DNA of 64,000 nucleotides from UBA3537 sp965658025 (GCA_965658025.1 CBFHQL010000001.1:142204-206203), one strand, 5' to 3'; positions 1 to 9,763 are shown, numbered from the stretch's first letter. Notes: generated from the sequence alone by a model not told the origin. Made by a program: numbers and translations.

Positions 1-677
1 TTAACGAACTCATCGAAGATGAAAACGCTGTTTTGGTTGATATGCGCAACCATTATGAAAGCGAAATTGGGCATTTCAAAAATGCAGTTACTCCAGATGT
101 CGATACGTTTAGAGATTCTCTAGATTTGATCGAAGATCAACTTAAAGAGCACAAGGAAAATAAGAAGCTTGTGATGTATTGTACAGGCGGGATTCGTTGT
201 GAAAAAGCCAGTGCCTATTACAAGCACAAAGGATTTAAAAATGTGTACCAGCTTGAAGGCGGTATCATAAATTATGCTCGACAAGTGAGTGCTTTAGGGC
301 TGGAAAACAAATTTTTAGGCAAGAACTTTGTGTTCGATCAGCGGCGTGCCGAAAAAATATCCGACGAAATCATTGCGCAATGTCACCAATGCGGCGCACC
401 AGCAGATATTCATGTCAATTGCGCCAATGAGGCCTGTCATCTATTATTTATACAATGCGATTCGTGTAAAGAAAAAATGGAAAATTGCTGCTCGTCAACT
501 TGTATGGAAATTAATCGATTGCCCTATGAAGAGCAAAAAGCACTACGTAAAGGACAAGGCAACAGTAATGATATTTTCAAAAAAGGCCGGGCAGACCATT
601 TACCCTATAAAAAAGATCTTAGAAATATTTTTGAAACCCTTAAGAAGTCCAAAACTGAGACGGATTCGGTGGGTTAA
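1..677 (+). CDS. trhO: tRNA uridine(34) hydroxylase TrhO (rhodanese family), 5'-truncated
   Basis: The frame is open from base 3 with no start, so the N-terminal ferredoxin-like half lies outside the window. What remains is the rhodanese domain, with the active-site loop CTGGIRCEKA (Cys about 60 codons in), followed by the Cys-rich tail typical of this family (CHQCGAPADIHVNCANEACH and a second CDSC/CC cluster). TrhO (YceA) uses molecular oxygen to make 5-hydroxyuridine at the wobble base of some tRNAs, probably in the cytosol. Family assignment rests on the loop and the Cys tail and is strong; the exact tRNA substrates are inferred from the family. The gene precedes a PSP1-domain gene on the same strand after a 113-bp gap. 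Confidence 0.93.
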   Translation, partial: NELIEDENAVLVDMRNHYESEIGHFKNAVTPDVDTFRDSLDLIEDQLKEHKENKKLVMYCTGGIRCEKASAYYKHKGFKNVYQLEGGIINYARQVSALGLENKFLGKNFVFDQRRAEKISDEIIAQCHQCGAPADIHVNCANEACHLLFIQCDSCKEKMENCCSSTCMEINRLPYEEQKALRKGQGNSNDIFKKGRADHLPYKKDLRNIFETLKKSKTETDSVG

Positions 678-790
678 GAAATCAATCTTTTTTAAGTTCT
701 TAAATAAGCTTATATTTACCTATCAATTGAATTAAAAAAATACGTGCTTATCTTCAATGGTGGGCAAATACAATATATAACAGATAGCGT

Positions 791-1996
791 ATGGGGTGTG
801 CAAGTTGTGCAACAAACAAAAATGGTCAACCTAAAGGGTGCAAAAACAATGGAACTTGTGGCACTGATTCTTGCAACAAACTCACCGTTTTTGATTGGCT
901 CTCGAATATGAGTCTACCCAACGATGCTCAACCGTTTAAGTGGGTGGAAGTGCGTTTTAAAAATGGACGTAAACACTATTATGAGAATACAGAAAACCTT
1001 ACGCTAAGCATTGGCGATGTTGTCGCAACACAAGCCGAGTCTGGGCACGATGTAGGGATGGTAACCCTTACGGGAGAATTGGTAAAAGTTCAGATGAAAC
1101 GCAAAAAAATAGCTGAAACACCAGAAAAAAGTCTTAAAATCTACCGCAAAGCCACACAGAAAGACATCGATATTTGGATTGCGTGTAGAGACAAAGAGGA
1201 AGCCATGCAGGTGAAAGCCAGGCAGTTTGCTATAGATTTGCGGCTCGATATGAAAATATCAGACATTGAGTTTCAAGGTGATGGAAGTAAAGCCACGTTT
1301 TATTATACAGCCGATGCCCGTGTCGATTTTAGAGAACTCATTAAAATTTATGCTCGAGAATTCAGAATTCGTATAGAGATGAGGCAAGTAGGACTTCGGC
1401 AAGAAGCTGCACGTCTCGGAGGGATCGGCTCTTGTGGGCGAGAATTGTGCTGTTCAACTTGGCTAACAGATTTCAGATCGGTGAGCACCTCCGCAGCACG
1501 CTACCAGCAACTCTCTTTAAATCCATTAAAATTGGCAGGACAGTGTGGAAAATTGAAATGCTGCTTGAACTACGAATTAGACGCTTATTTGGATGCACTA
1601 AAATCCTTCCCAAAAACCAGCATCAAACTTAAAACAGAAAAAGGAACCGCTGTATGCCAAAAAACAGATATTTTTAAAGGGATTATGTGGTACGCCTATG
1701 AGGGTGAATGGATGAATTGGTTCAAACTAACTACAGAACAAGCCAACTCAATTATTGCTTCCAATAAATCTGGAAAAAAAGTATCAAGTTTGGAAGAATA
1801 TGCAGCTGAACTTTCTACGACAACAGACACTAAAATTGATTTTGAGAACGTTGTTGGACAAGATAGCTTAACTCGTTTTGATCGCCCAAAAAGAAATCAA
1901 AAGCAAAAAAAGAGAAGACGCAACAATAATCGAAAGCCCCAAAATGGAAAAAACCAAAGAAACAAAAGACCGAAACCTAAAAACAATGCAAATTAG
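791..1996 (+). CDS. PSP1 domain protein, RicT/YaaT-like
   Basis: A 401-residue protein with the PSP1 C-terminal domain in the middle (roughly residues 100-270). The domain carries the conserved Cys groups GSCGRELCCSTW and CGKLKCCLNYE. The N-terminus is unusually Cys-rich: C3, C6, C17, C23 and C28 in the first 28 residues. The last ~40 residues are a very basic, Asn/Lys/Arg-rich low-complexity tail. In Bacillus the homologue RicT (YaaT) is part of a complex with Fe-S clusters that affects mRNA maturation; no RicA or RicF partner is seen here, so the role in Bacteroidota is open. The start ATG at 791 gives the canonical MGC opening. The 3' end overlaps gldH by 11 bp, which suggests co-transcription. 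Confidence 0.85.
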   Translation: MGCASCATNKNGQPKGCKNNGTCGTDSCNKLTVFDWLSNMSLPNDAQPFKWVEVRFKNGRKHYYENTENLTLSIGDVVATQAESGHDVGMVTLTGELVKVQMKRKKIAETPEKSLKIYRKATQKDIDIWIACRDKEEAMQVKARQFAIDLRLDMKISDIEFQGDGSKATFYYTADARVDFRELIKIYAREFRIRIEMRQVGLRQEAARLGGIGSCGRELCCSTWLTDFRSVSTSAARYQQLSLNPLKLAGQCGKLKCCLNYELDAYLDALKSFPKTSIKLKTEKGTAVCQKTDIFKGIMWYAYEGEWMNWFKLTTEQANSIIASNKSGKKVSSLEEYAAELSTTTDTKIDFENVVGQDSLTRFDRPKRNQKQKKRRRNNNRKPQNGKNQRNKRPKPKNNAN

Positions 1997-2477
1997 GGTA
2001 ACGTTTAGCATTTTAGTTGTTTTTTTGACGACTTCTTGTCGTCAAAATAATACTTTTGAGCGCTATACTTCAATTGATGATGGGTGGGATAAACATGAGA
2101 TTGTTTCATATGATTTTACCATAAATGACACCCTTCAAAAACAAAATTTGTATATTAAACTAAGAACATCTGAGCAATACGAATACAGCAATTTGTACCT
2201 CATAGTCGACTTAAAGTATCCTAACGGTAAAGTCGAAAAGGATACACTTGAATACCAAATGGCTAGACCAGATGGCGCTATGATGGGTGAAGGGTTAATG
2301 TCCATAAAAGAGCATAAGCTCTGGTATAAAGGACACGAAATGCCTTTTTTATTCTCTGAACAAGGAGATTATAAGATCAGCATCAACCACGCCATGCGCA
2401 CACTTGGCGAAGTGTCAGGGATTACTTCCCTGGAAGGGGTCTTAGACGTTGGCTTTTGTATCGAGAATTTGGAATAG
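1986..2477 (+). CDS. gldH: gliding motility lipoprotein GldH
   Basis: A 163-residue lipoprotein. The ATG at 1986 gives a short signal peptide ending in the lipobox LTTSC with the lipidated Cys at residue 18. Upstream in-frame Met codons (1944, 1878) would add a highly charged stretch before the signal and are unlikely. The mature part begins RQNNTFERYTSIDDGW, which matches the GldH family. GldH is required for gliding in Flavobacterium and is linked to the type IX secretion/gliding machinery, anchored in a membrane facing the periplasm. The gene overlaps the PSP1 gene upstream and sits 10 bp before the PBP1A gene; this order is recurrent in Flavobacteriaceae as I know them. Confidence 0.9.
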   Translation: MQIRVTFSILVVFLTTSCRQNNTFERYTSIDDGWDKHEIVSYDFTINDTLQKQNLYIKLRTSEQYEYSNLYLIVDLKYPNGKVEKDTLEYQMARPDGAMMGEGLMSIKEHKLWYKGHEMPFLFSEQGDYKISINHAMRTLGEVSGITSLEGVLDVGFCIENLE

Positions 2478-2487
2478 TAATATAATC

Positions 2488-4827
2488 ATGACAAAGAAAA
2501 AAACAGCCCAAAAGACTGATTTATCAACGCCAAAGCGTTGGTTTTGGATCTTATTTTTAAGTGGGATTTGTATTGTTCCCTTAGTATTTATTTTGGCCTC
2601 TTTTGGTGTTTTTGGCTTTATGCCCGATCATACGGCCTTAGAAAATCCGAGAACAAATTTAGCAACAGAAATTATTTCTTCCGATGGCGTAACCCTTGGA
2701 AAATTTTATTATGAAGACAACCGAACTCCTGTAGGGTTTGACGAACTCCCAAAACATTTAGTCGACGCACTAATAGCTACAGAAGACATACGCTATTTTG
2801 ACCATGCCGGAATAGATGCGCGTGGGACACTTAGAGCGCTATTCAAGTTCGGTAAAGGCGGAGGAGCAAGTACCATCTCTCAACAATTGGCCAAACAACT
2901 TTTTCATGGTGAGGGTTCGAGAAACACTTTTGGGCGAATTACTCAAAAAATAAAAGAATGGGTCATTGCTACTCGTCTTGAAAAGCAATACACCAAAGAA
3001 GAAATAATTGCACAATATTTCAATATTTATGATTTTGGCAACAATGCTGATGGCATCCGAAGTGCTGCTCGAATTTATTTTGGAAAAGAACCTTTTGAAC
3101 TTAACATTAAAGAATCAGCAATGCTTGTTGGAATGTTCAAAAATTCATCCTTGTACAATCCCCGACCAAAACGAAATCCTGTAGGAACGAGAAATCGCCG
3201 TAACGTTGTCCTTTCCCAAATGGAAAAATATGATTTTATTACAGAAGAAGTCAAGGATTCATTACAACAAACCCCATTGGATTTGAATTATACTCCAGAA
3301 TCGCACCGTGAAGGAATTGCGACTTATTTCAGAGCCTATTTAAAAACGTTTTTGAAAGAGTGGGTTAATAAAAAAGAAAATCTAAAACCTAATGGTGAAA
3401 AGTATAATATTTACAAAGATGGTCTAAAAATTTATACCACAATTGATTCTCGAATGCAATCTATTGCTGAGGAATCTGTGACGGCACATATGAAAGCCCT
3501 TCAAGCCGAATTTTTTGTACAAAACACCCGCCGCCGCAATCCAACAACACCCTTTTTGGATTTAGAAAAAGAAGAGATAAAAAAGCTGCTTAATCTTGGC
3601 ATGAAACGCTCCGAGCGTTGGCGTAAAATGCGGTATGATCTAAAAAAACCTGTAGATGAAATAGTTGCATCATTCAATAAACCAACGCCAATGAAAATTT
3701 TTTCTTGGACGGCCCCCAACAATGAAATCGACACTGTACTGACCCCTTTGGACTCCATGCGTTATTACAAATCTTTTCTAAGAGCTGGAATGATGTCTAT
3801 GGCGCCTCAAACCGGATTTGTAAAAGCATGGGTAGGGGGATTTAATTACAAGCATTTTCAATACGATATGGTAAAGCAAGGGAAACGGCAAGTAGGATCG
3901 ACGTTCAAGCCATTTGTTTATGCGGCTGCCATTGACCAATTGCAACTTTCTCCATGCGATACGTTCCCCAAAGCACAAATCACGATACCAGCCCTTAAAT
4001 ATGGGAATATGAAACCTTGGGCGCCAAAAAATTCGAGCAAAAATTATTCTGGGTTTGAAACCTTAAAATCAGCTTTAGCAAATTCTAGAAACACCATCAC
4101 AGCAAGATTGATGAACGAAATTGGCCCTCAACCCGTCATTGATTTAGCCAAGAGTTTAGGCGTAGAACAGAATATGCCCGCCGTCCCTTCTATTGCTTTA
4201 GGAACTCCTGATTTGAGTGTTTATGAAATGGTCGCTGCTTATTCGACATTCGCCAATAAGGGCGTGTACACAACCCCTGTTATGGTGACTCATATTGAAG
4301 ACAAAAATGGAACATTGCTGTATCAATTTTCTCCAGAAACAAAAGATGTTTTAAGCGAAGAAATTGCCTATGTGGTTGTTAATTTAATGGAAGGCGTAAC
4401 AAAATTTGGTTCTGGACAGCGTTTGCGCCATAGTTTTGCCAAGAATCAAGCTGTCTACAAAGAAATTATAACAGGGTACCCTTATGAATTTGACAATCCT
4501 ATTGCAGGGAAAACGGGGACGACACAAAACCATAGTGATGGTTGGTTTATGGGGATGGTTCCAAATTTAGTAACAGGCGTTTGGGTTGGCGGCGAAGATC
4601 GAGCCACTCATTTCAAGACCATTACTTATGGGCAAGGCGCTTCAATGGCTTTACCTATTTGGGCCAATTACATGAAAGGGTGTTATGCTGTAGAAGAACT
4701 TGAAATCTCGAAAGAGGAATTTGAAAAACCAGAACAGTTATCTATAAAAACAGAATGTGATGCCCTGGAATCAGATGTGGATGAGGTCATGATACAAGAA
4801 ACAATGATACCAGATATTGACTTCTAA
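2488..4827 (+). CDS. class A penicillin-binding protein 1A (bifunctional)
   Basis: A 779-residue membrane-anchored peptidoglycan synthase. It has one N-terminal membrane segment (about 18-44). The glycosyltransferase domain follows, with EDIRYFDHAGID (catalytic Glu 99) and the GGASTISQQLAKQLF motif. The transpeptidase domain carries all three penicillin-binding motifs: S471-T-F-K, S533-R-N and K675-T-G-T. It polymerises lipid II and cross-links the strands in the periplasm. The start ATG 2488 is chosen because it lies 10 bp after gldH and gives the usual basic cytoplasmic tail; an upstream in-frame TTG at 2449 would run into gldH. The acidic C-terminal tail (ESDVDEVM) is ordinary for flavobacterial homologues. 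Confidence 0.95.
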   Translation: MTKKKTAQKTDLSTPKRWFWILFLSGICIVPLVFILASFGVFGFMPDHTALENPRTNLATEIISSDGVTLGKFYYEDNRTPVGFDELPKHLVDALIATEDIRYFDHAGIDARGTLRALFKFGKGGGASTISQQLAKQLFHGEGSRNTFGRITQKIKEWVIATRLEKQYTKEEIIAQYFNIYDFGNNADGIRSAARIYFGKEPFELNIKESAMLVGMFKNSSLYNPRPKRNPVGTRNRRNVVLSQMEKYDFITEEVKDSLQQTPLDLNYTPESHREGIATYFRAYLKTFLKEWVNKKENLKPNGEKYNIYKDGLKIYTTIDSRMQSIAEESVTAHMKALQAEFFVQNTRRRNPTTPFLDLEKEEIKKLLNLGMKRSERWRKMRYDLKKPVDEIVASFNKPTPMKIFSWTAPNNEIDTVLTPLDSMRYYKSFLRAGMMSMAPQTGFVKAWVGGFNYKHFQYDMVKQGKRQVGSTFKPFVYAAAIDQLQLSPCDTFPKAQITIPALKYGNMKPWAPKNSSKNYSGFETLKSALANSRNTITARLMNEIGPQPVIDLAKSLGVEQNMPAVPSIALGTPDLSVYEMVAAYSTFANKGVYTTPVMVTHIEDKNGTLLYQFSPETKDVLSEEIAYVVVNLMEGVTKFGSGQRLRHSFAKNQAVYKEIITGYPYEFDNPIAGKTGTTQNHSDGWFMGMVPNLVTGVWVGGEDRATHFKTITYGQGASMALPIWANYMKGCYAVEELEISKEEFEKPEQLSIKTECDALESDVDEVMIQETMIPDIDF

Positions 4828-4854
4828 ATAAGATTTAATCAAAAACACACGCTT

Positions 4855-5556
4855 ATGATTAATAAAAAAGTAGACAATGTACAAGACGCCTTGCAAGGCG
4901 TAAAAAGCGGAATGACGATGCTTTTAGGGGGCTTTGGACTGTGTGGAATTCCCGAAAATGCCATTTCAGAATTGGTCGCTTTGAATGTGAATAATTTGAC
5001 TTGTATTTCGAACAATGCAGGAGTAGATGATTTTGGACTTGGACTTTTATTACAAAAACATCAAATTAAAAAAATGATCTCTTCCTACGTTGGCGAAAAT
5101 GATGAATTTGAACGTCAAATGCTTTCTGGGGAGTTGGATGTAGAGCTCATCCCTCAAGGGACTTTGGCCGAACGTTGTAGAGCTGCCCAAGCAGGCTTTC
5201 CAGCCATTTACACCCCTGCGGGCTATGGAACAGAAGTTGCAGAAGGGAAAGAAACGCGTGAATTTGATGGTAAAATGTATGTCTTAGAACATGCTTTTAA
5301 GGCCGATTTTTCTTTTGTAAAGGCATGGAAAGGTGATGCTGCTGGAAATTTAATTTTTAAAGGAACGGCAAGAAACTTTAACCCCAATATGTGTGGGGCC
5401 GCCAAAATTACTGTTGCTGAGGTTGAGGAGTTGGTGCCTGTTGGCACCTTAGATCCCAATCAAATTCATATCCCTGGAATTTTTGTTCAACGCATATTTC
5501 AAGGGAAAGACTACGAAAAGCGCATTGAACAAAGAACCATTACCCCGAAAAACTAA
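4855..5556 (+). CDS. scoA: 3-oxoacid CoA-transferase subunit A
   Basis: A 233-residue alpha subunit of succinyl-CoA:3-ketoacid CoA-transferase, with the family loop GGFGLCGIPENAI near the N-terminus and the conserved GAAKITVAEVEELV segment near the C-terminus. Together with the subunit encoded 12 bp downstream it moves CoA from succinyl-CoA to acetoacetate, in ketone-body or branched-chain amino-acid use in the cytosol. Length and neighbour order (A then B) are standard. Substrate choice, acetoacetate versus another 3-oxoacid, is inferred from the family. Confidence 0.93.
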   Translation: MINKKVDNVQDALQGVKSGMTMLLGGFGLCGIPENAISELVALNVNNLTCISNNAGVDDFGLGLLLQKHQIKKMISSYVGENDEFERQMLSGELDVELIPQGTLAERCRAAQAGFPAIYTPAGYGTEVAEGKETREFDGKMYVLEHAFKADFSFVKAWKGDAAGNLIFKGTARNFNPNMCGAAKITVAEVEELVPVGTLDPNQIHIPGIFVQRIFQGKDYEKRIEQRTITPKN

Positions 5557-5568
5557 AAACAAAATGCT

Positions 5569-6222
5569 ATGTTAGATAAAAATGGAATTGCAAAACGTAT
5601 CGCCAAAGAAGTGAAAAACGGATACTATGTCAATCTAGGCATAGGCATTCCAACACTTGTTGCCAACTTTGTTCGCGAGGATATAGAAGTAGAATTTCAG
5701 AGTGAAAATGGAATTTTAGGCATGGGTCCTTTTCCTTTTGAAGGCGAGGAAGATGCCGATTTGATTAATGCAGGAAAACAAACCATTACCGCCTTGGATG
5801 GCGCTAGTTTTTTTGACTCGGCCATGAGTTTTTCAATGATAAGAGGGCAACATGTCGATTTAACTATTTTGGGGGCTATGGAAGTCGCCGAAAATGGAGA
5901 CATTGCCAATTGGAAAATACCAGGGCGATTGGTTAAGGGTATGGGTGGCGCAATGGATTTGGTAGCTAGTGCGGACAACATTATTGTCGCCATGATGCAC
6001 ACCAACAAAAAAGGAGCGTCTAAACTTTTGAAACGCTGTAGCTTACCCCTAACTGGCGTCAATTGTGTCAAAAAAATAGTCACGAATTTAGCCGTTTTGG
6101 AAGTCACTAATGAAGGGTTTAAATTGCTCGAACGCGCACCAGGTGTTTCTGTTGACACCATTATAGAAGCAACCGAAGGCCATCTTATTGTCGAGGGGGA
6201 TATTCCAGAAATGGCACTATAG
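5569..6222 (+). CDS. scoB: 3-oxoacid CoA-transferase subunit B
   Basis: A 217-residue beta subunit. It carries the nucleotide-like loop VNLGIGIPTL and the catalytic ENGILGMGPFP motif, in which Glu 46 forms the glutamyl-CoA thioester intermediate in this family. It partners the scoA product encoded 12 bp upstream. The stop overlaps the 3' end of the convergent ABC-ATPase gene by 6 bp, leaving no room for a separate intergenic terminator. Confidence 0.93.
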   Translation: MLDKNGIAKRIAKEVKNGYYVNLGIGIPTLVANFVREDIEVEFQSENGILGMGPFPFEGEEDADLINAGKQTITALDGASFFDSAMSFSMIRGQHVDLTILGAMEVAENGDIANWKIPGRLVKGMGGAMDLVASADNIIVAMMHTNKKGASKLLKRCSLPLTGVNCVKKIVTNLAVLEVTNEGFKLLERAPGVSVDTIIEATEGHLIVEGDIPEMAL

Positions 6223-7899
6223 CCCTTTGGGAATAGCATCAATTAAACGTTTTGTATACGCATTTTTTGGTGCTCTGTAAATATCATCCGCTTCACCGCG
6301 TTCCACAATTTTTCCTTTATTCATAATTAAAAGTTGATCGGCCATGTATTTTACAACAGCTAGATCATGAGAAATAAAGATGTAAGTAAATCCAAAATCT
6401 TCTTTTAGGCTATTGAGTAAATTCAACACTTGGGCTTGAACGGAAATATCTAATGCAGATACAGATTCGTCACAGAGAATCAATTTTGGCTCCACCGCAA
6501 TAGTACGTGCAATCCCAATACGTTGCCGTTGACCCCCCGAAAATTCATGCGGGTAACGATTAAAAAAGGAGGGATCTAACCCTACTTTTTCAAGCAACTC
6601 AAGTGCCTTTAACTTTCGTTCCGATTTGTTTTTATAAAGTTTGTGTACCGTCATGGGTTCCATAATGGCCGCACCAACTGTCATCCTTGGGTTGAGTGAT
6701 GCAAAGGGATCTTGGAAAATGATTTGGATTTCTTTGCGCAGTTTTCGAATATCTTTTTTGGCCATTTTTTGTAAGTCATTTCCTCTATAAAAAACCGACC
6801 CTGCAGTGGCTTTATCGAGTTGTAAAATGGCTTTCCCCAGGGTTGATTTTCCACATCCAGATTCGCCAACCAGTCCTAAAGTTTCTCCTTCATAAAGTTT
6901 AAAACCCACATCATCAACCGCCTTGAAGGCGTGTTGTTTTTTAAAGAGCCCAACACTACTGAAGTATGTTTTTTCTAAATTGATAACCTCCAAAAGGGGC
7001 TTAGCGCTGTATATCTGTTTGTGTTTTTCAGCACGTTCATGTTTAGATATTTTATGTGTTTTGTTTGTTTTTGACAAGATGGTTTCCACTGTGGGCAGTT
7101 GTTTTAAACGTACTTTTAGTGAAGGCCGTGCTGCAATTAACGCTTTTGTATATTGATTTTTTGGGCGTTTAAAAATTTGTTGTGTTGGACCGTACTCTAC
7201 AACCTCACCTTTGTACATCACCAGCGTTTTGTGTGCAATTTCAGAAACTAATGCCAAGTCATGACTAATGAATAGGACACTCATTTGCGTCTCTTTTTGT
7301 AGCTCTTTTATCAAAGAAATGATGTCATTTTGAACGGTTACATCCAAAGCCGTAGTGGGCTCGTCAGCGATGAGTAAATCGGGTTTACAAGCAATAGCCA
7401 TGGCAATCATAACGCGTTGCTGTTGTCCGCCAGAAAGCTCGTGAGGATATTTTTCAAAGGCCTGTTTTGGCATAGGAATTTTCACACGTTCAAACAAATG
7501 GATCACTTCACTATCGGCCTCTGCTTCGCTTATAGTTTCGTGCTGTAACAGTACTTCGCTGACTTGTCTGCCACACTTCATTGAAGGATTCAACGCGCTC
7601 ATAGGTTCTTGAAAAATCATACTGATTTTCTTACCTCTTATGGCCTCTATTTTTTTCGTTTGGAGCGTATTTAAATCTACATCTTTGAAGACAATTTCAC
7701 CTTCTACTTTTGCATTTTTAAGCAATTGCATCACTGCTAGTGCTGTGATGGATTTTCCACTTCCAGACTCTCCAACGACGCCTAAAATTTCGTTTTTTTG
7801 AACATCAAAACTAACACTATGCAGAACCTGTCTGTAGTTATCCTTTTTTTTGAAAGCAATGGATAAATCTTTTACGCTAAGTAAAGGGTTGATTTTCAT
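6217..7899 (-). CDS. ABC transporter ATP-binding protein, DppD-DppF type fusion
   Basis: A 560-residue protein with two complete ABC ATPase domains, as in YejF/DdpF-type oligopeptide importers. Domain 1 has Walker A GESGSGKS (43-50) and signature LSGGQQQR; domain 2 has Walker A GESGCGKS (near residue 345) and signature FSGGQRQR. Each domain ends in the oligopeptide-type C-terminal extension (PTQQIFKRPKNQYTKALI and IYRAPKNAYTKRLI). It should energise uptake of peptides or related solutes at the inner membrane. No permease or binding-protein gene is in the window, so the transport partner is encoded elsewhere. The start lies 4 bp after the exonuclease gene stop, suggesting co-transcription. Confidence 0.92.
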   Translation of the reverse strand: MKINPLLSVKDLSIAFKKKDNYRQVLHSVSFDVQKNEILGVVGESGSGKSITALAVMQLLKNAKVEGEIVFKDVDLNTLQTKKIEAIRGKKISMIFQEPMSALNPSMKCGRQVSEVLLQHETISEAEADSEVIHLFERVKIPMPKQAFEKYPHELSGGQQQRVMIAMAIACKPDLLIADEPTTALDVTVQNDIISLIKELQKETQMSVLFISHDLALVSEIAHKTLVMYKGEVVEYGPTQQIFKRPKNQYTKALIAARPSLKVRLKQLPTVETILSKTNKTHKISKHERAEKHKQIYSAKPLLEVINLEKTYFSSVGLFKKQHAFKAVDDVGFKLYEGETLGLVGESGCGKSTLGKAILQLDKATAGSVFYRGNDLQKMAKKDIRKLRKEIQIIFQDPFASLNPRMTVGAAIMEPMTVHKLYKNKSERKLKALELLEKVGLDPSFFNRYPHEFSGGQRQRIGIARTIAVEPKLILCDESVSALDISVQAQVLNLLNSLKEDFGFTYIFISHDLAVVKYMADQLLIMNKGKIVERGEADDIYRAPKNAYTKRLIDAIPKGL

Positions 7900-7902
7900 T
7901 GC

Positions 7903-8616
7903 TTAAATATAAGCAATTTCGTTTTTTTCAAGCAATAGCGCACCACGAAGGCGAAGTAAAATTTGCGCCACAGCCAAGGTGTCTTTCTCGCAATACGTTA
8001 TAATACGTTCGATGTTATTTTCTTCGTAAAACACACGGTAAATTTCACTACCATCAATATCGTCTTTGGGCGAGGGGATGCCCAACACATTGGTCATTAA
8101 TTTAAGGGAAGTATAGTGTTTGTAATCGCCAAACTTCCACAATTCTAGGGTGTCCAAATGGGGCACTTCCCACGGTTTTTTTCCAAAAAGATTAAGTTTT
8201 GAAGGAAGTTTTATGTTGTGAATCAGCATCCTTCGGGCAATGTACGGGAAGTCAAATTCTTTGCCGTTATGTGCACAAAGCAAGTGTTTTGAGTGATTGA
8301 AATGCGTTTCGAGCAATGTTTTAAATTGCTTTAAAATATCGACTTCCTTTCCAGAAAAGGTCGTGATTCTAAATGCTCTAGCATCTTCGCCAGACGCAAA
8401 ATAACCCACAGAAATACAGATAATTTTTCCAAATTCGGCCCAGATTCCCGCACGAGGATAATAGTCCTCCGCACTAAATTCGTCTTTGCGTTGGTACTCT
8501 GATTTTTGGGCCCAAAGCGCTTGTTTTTCAGGGGGTAAATCCGAAAAATTTTGAACTTCAGGAACCGTTTCAATATCTAAAAATAGAATGTGTTCAAGGT
8601 TGAGTTTGGAGTGCAT
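7903..8616 (-). CDS. predicted 3'-5' exonuclease, PolB-proofreading-domain type
   Basis: A 237-residue RNase-H-fold exonuclease related to the proofreading domain of DNA polymerase B. Visible motifs are LFLDIETVPE (Asp 14 and Glu 16, metal ligands), CAHNGKEFDFPYIARR and the late YCEKDTLAVAQILLRL segment. There is no polymerase domain. Its biological substrate is not known to me. The start codon lies inside the upstream serine-hydrolase gene (23-bp overlap), and the stop is 4 bp from the ABC-ATPase start, so the three genes probably form one transcript. Confidence 0.85.
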   Translation of the reverse strand: MHSKLNLEHILFLDIETVPEVQNFSDLPPEKQALWAQKSEYQRKDEFSAEDYYPRAGIWAEFGKIICISVGYFASGEDARAFRITTFSGKEVDILKQFKTLLETHFNHSKHLLCAHNGKEFDFPYIARRMLIHNIKLPSKLNLFGKKPWEVPHLDTLELWKFGDYKHYTSLKLMTNVLGIPSPKDDIDGSEIYRVFYEENNIERIITYCEKDTLAVAQILLRLRGALLLEKNEIAYI

Positions 8617-9763
8617 GGTTTAACATTTTATAGGCCTCTTCAATATAGATTGAGATGTCATCCGAAAAGATTTGGCTAGCGGCACCTGGCGATTTTTGAT
8701 GGCCAAGACGTACTATGATGATATTATCTTCTGGTTCTACAATAACATACTGTCCAAGATGACCACGCATCATAAAAAAGGATTTACCATCGCGTTTTTG
8801 CATCCAAAACCCATAGCCGTATTGTGGGCTTTCGGCAAAGCGTGGGGTAATTGATTTTGCAACGAACGCAGAATCCAACAGTTGTTTGCCGTTCCATTTC
8901 CCATGGTCTTTGTAGAGTTTTCCAAAGCGCGCAAAATCTTTGGCATTACTGGCAATACAGCAATAGGCCTTGACCAAATCATGGTCCTCGCTATCAACTT
9001 GCCAAAGCGCTGAGTTTTCACTACCCAAGGGTTGCCAGAAATGTTCAGTAAGGTAATCATAAAGTTTTTTGCCTGTTGCCTTTTCAATGACCATCGCCAA
9101 GAGTTGCGTGTCGCCACTGGAATATTTATACACTTGACCGGGTTCATCGACCACTTTAAGACCTAGGATAACTTTCTCCAAATCATCATCAAAATACGCT
9201 CTTGTGGTAATCGATAATGGCGAGTAATATTTTTCATCCCAATTGGTCCCCGAAGCCATAGAGGACAAATCGCCAACGGTCATTTTTGCCGCAAGACCTT
9301 CGCTAAATTCAGGAAAAAAATCACTTACGGGCTGATCCAAACTTTTTATATACCCCTCTTCAATGGCTTTGCCCATTAGCCCAGACACATAACTTTTGGC
9401 CATTGAAAAAGAGTTGGTTTTGGCGTCCTTATCAAAACCATCATAATAATTTTCAAACCAAACGCTGTCATTTTTTATGATAACATAGGCGATGGTGCCA
9501 TAAGCATCATTGTATTTTTGAAGGCGTTCTGTTTCAGAAACACTGTTATAGTCTTTATGAATGGGCCAGGGCTGAGGGGTGCCATTCAAAATTTCAGCAT
9601 TGTCAAATTCTTTATAATCCTCTAAAAACGCGGTGGTATAGCCCTTGGCATAAACGGTCCTTAGGGCTTTAAGCAGGTAGTCTGTATCGGTGATATATAA
9701 AATAGCGACAAGACCAATAACGGTCAATAAACCCCATTTTAGCGTACGCTTTAGTATGTTCAT
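8594..9763 (-). CDS. serine hydrolase, class C beta-lactamase family
   Basis: A 389-residue protein with an N-terminal membrane/signal segment (about 8-26) and a beta-lactamase/transpeptidase-like domain. The SxxK motif is in SFSMAKSY, a YSSG segment stands in the place of the YxN motif, and RGHLGQYV fits the third (HxG) motif. Members of this group are periplasmic or membrane-anchored esterases or peptidases; real beta-lactamase activity is uncommon among them. It shares a 23-bp overlap with the exonuclease gene. The exact substrate cannot be told from sequence. Confidence 0.82.
   Translation of the reverse strand: MNILKRTLKWGLLTVIGLVAILYITDTDYLLKALRTVYAKGYTTAFLEDYKEFDNAEILNGTPQPWPIHKDYNSVSETERLQKYNDAYGTIAYVIIKNDSVWFENYYDGFDKDAKTNSFSMAKSYVSGLMGKAIEEGYIKSLDQPVSDFFPEFSEGLAAKMTVGDLSSMASGTNWDEKYYSPLSITTRAYFDDDLEKVILGLKVVDEPGQVYKYSSGDTQLLAMVIEKATGKKLYDYLTEHFWQPLGSENSALWQVDSEDHDLVKAYCCIASNAKDFARFGKLYKDHGKWNGKQLLDSAFVAKSITPRFAESPQYGYGFWMQKRDGKSFFMMRGHLGQYVIVEPEDNIIIVRLGHQKSPGAASQIFSDDISIYIEEAYKMLNHALQTQP

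Noticed and set aside
328..735. 135-codon frame overlapping trhO
   Set aside because: A shifted frame of trhO; the conserved Cys tail is in the trhO frame.
5697..6242. 181-codon frame antisense to scoB
   Set aside because: Lies wholly opposite a well-conserved gene; composition is a mirror of the sense codons and it has no recognisable motif.
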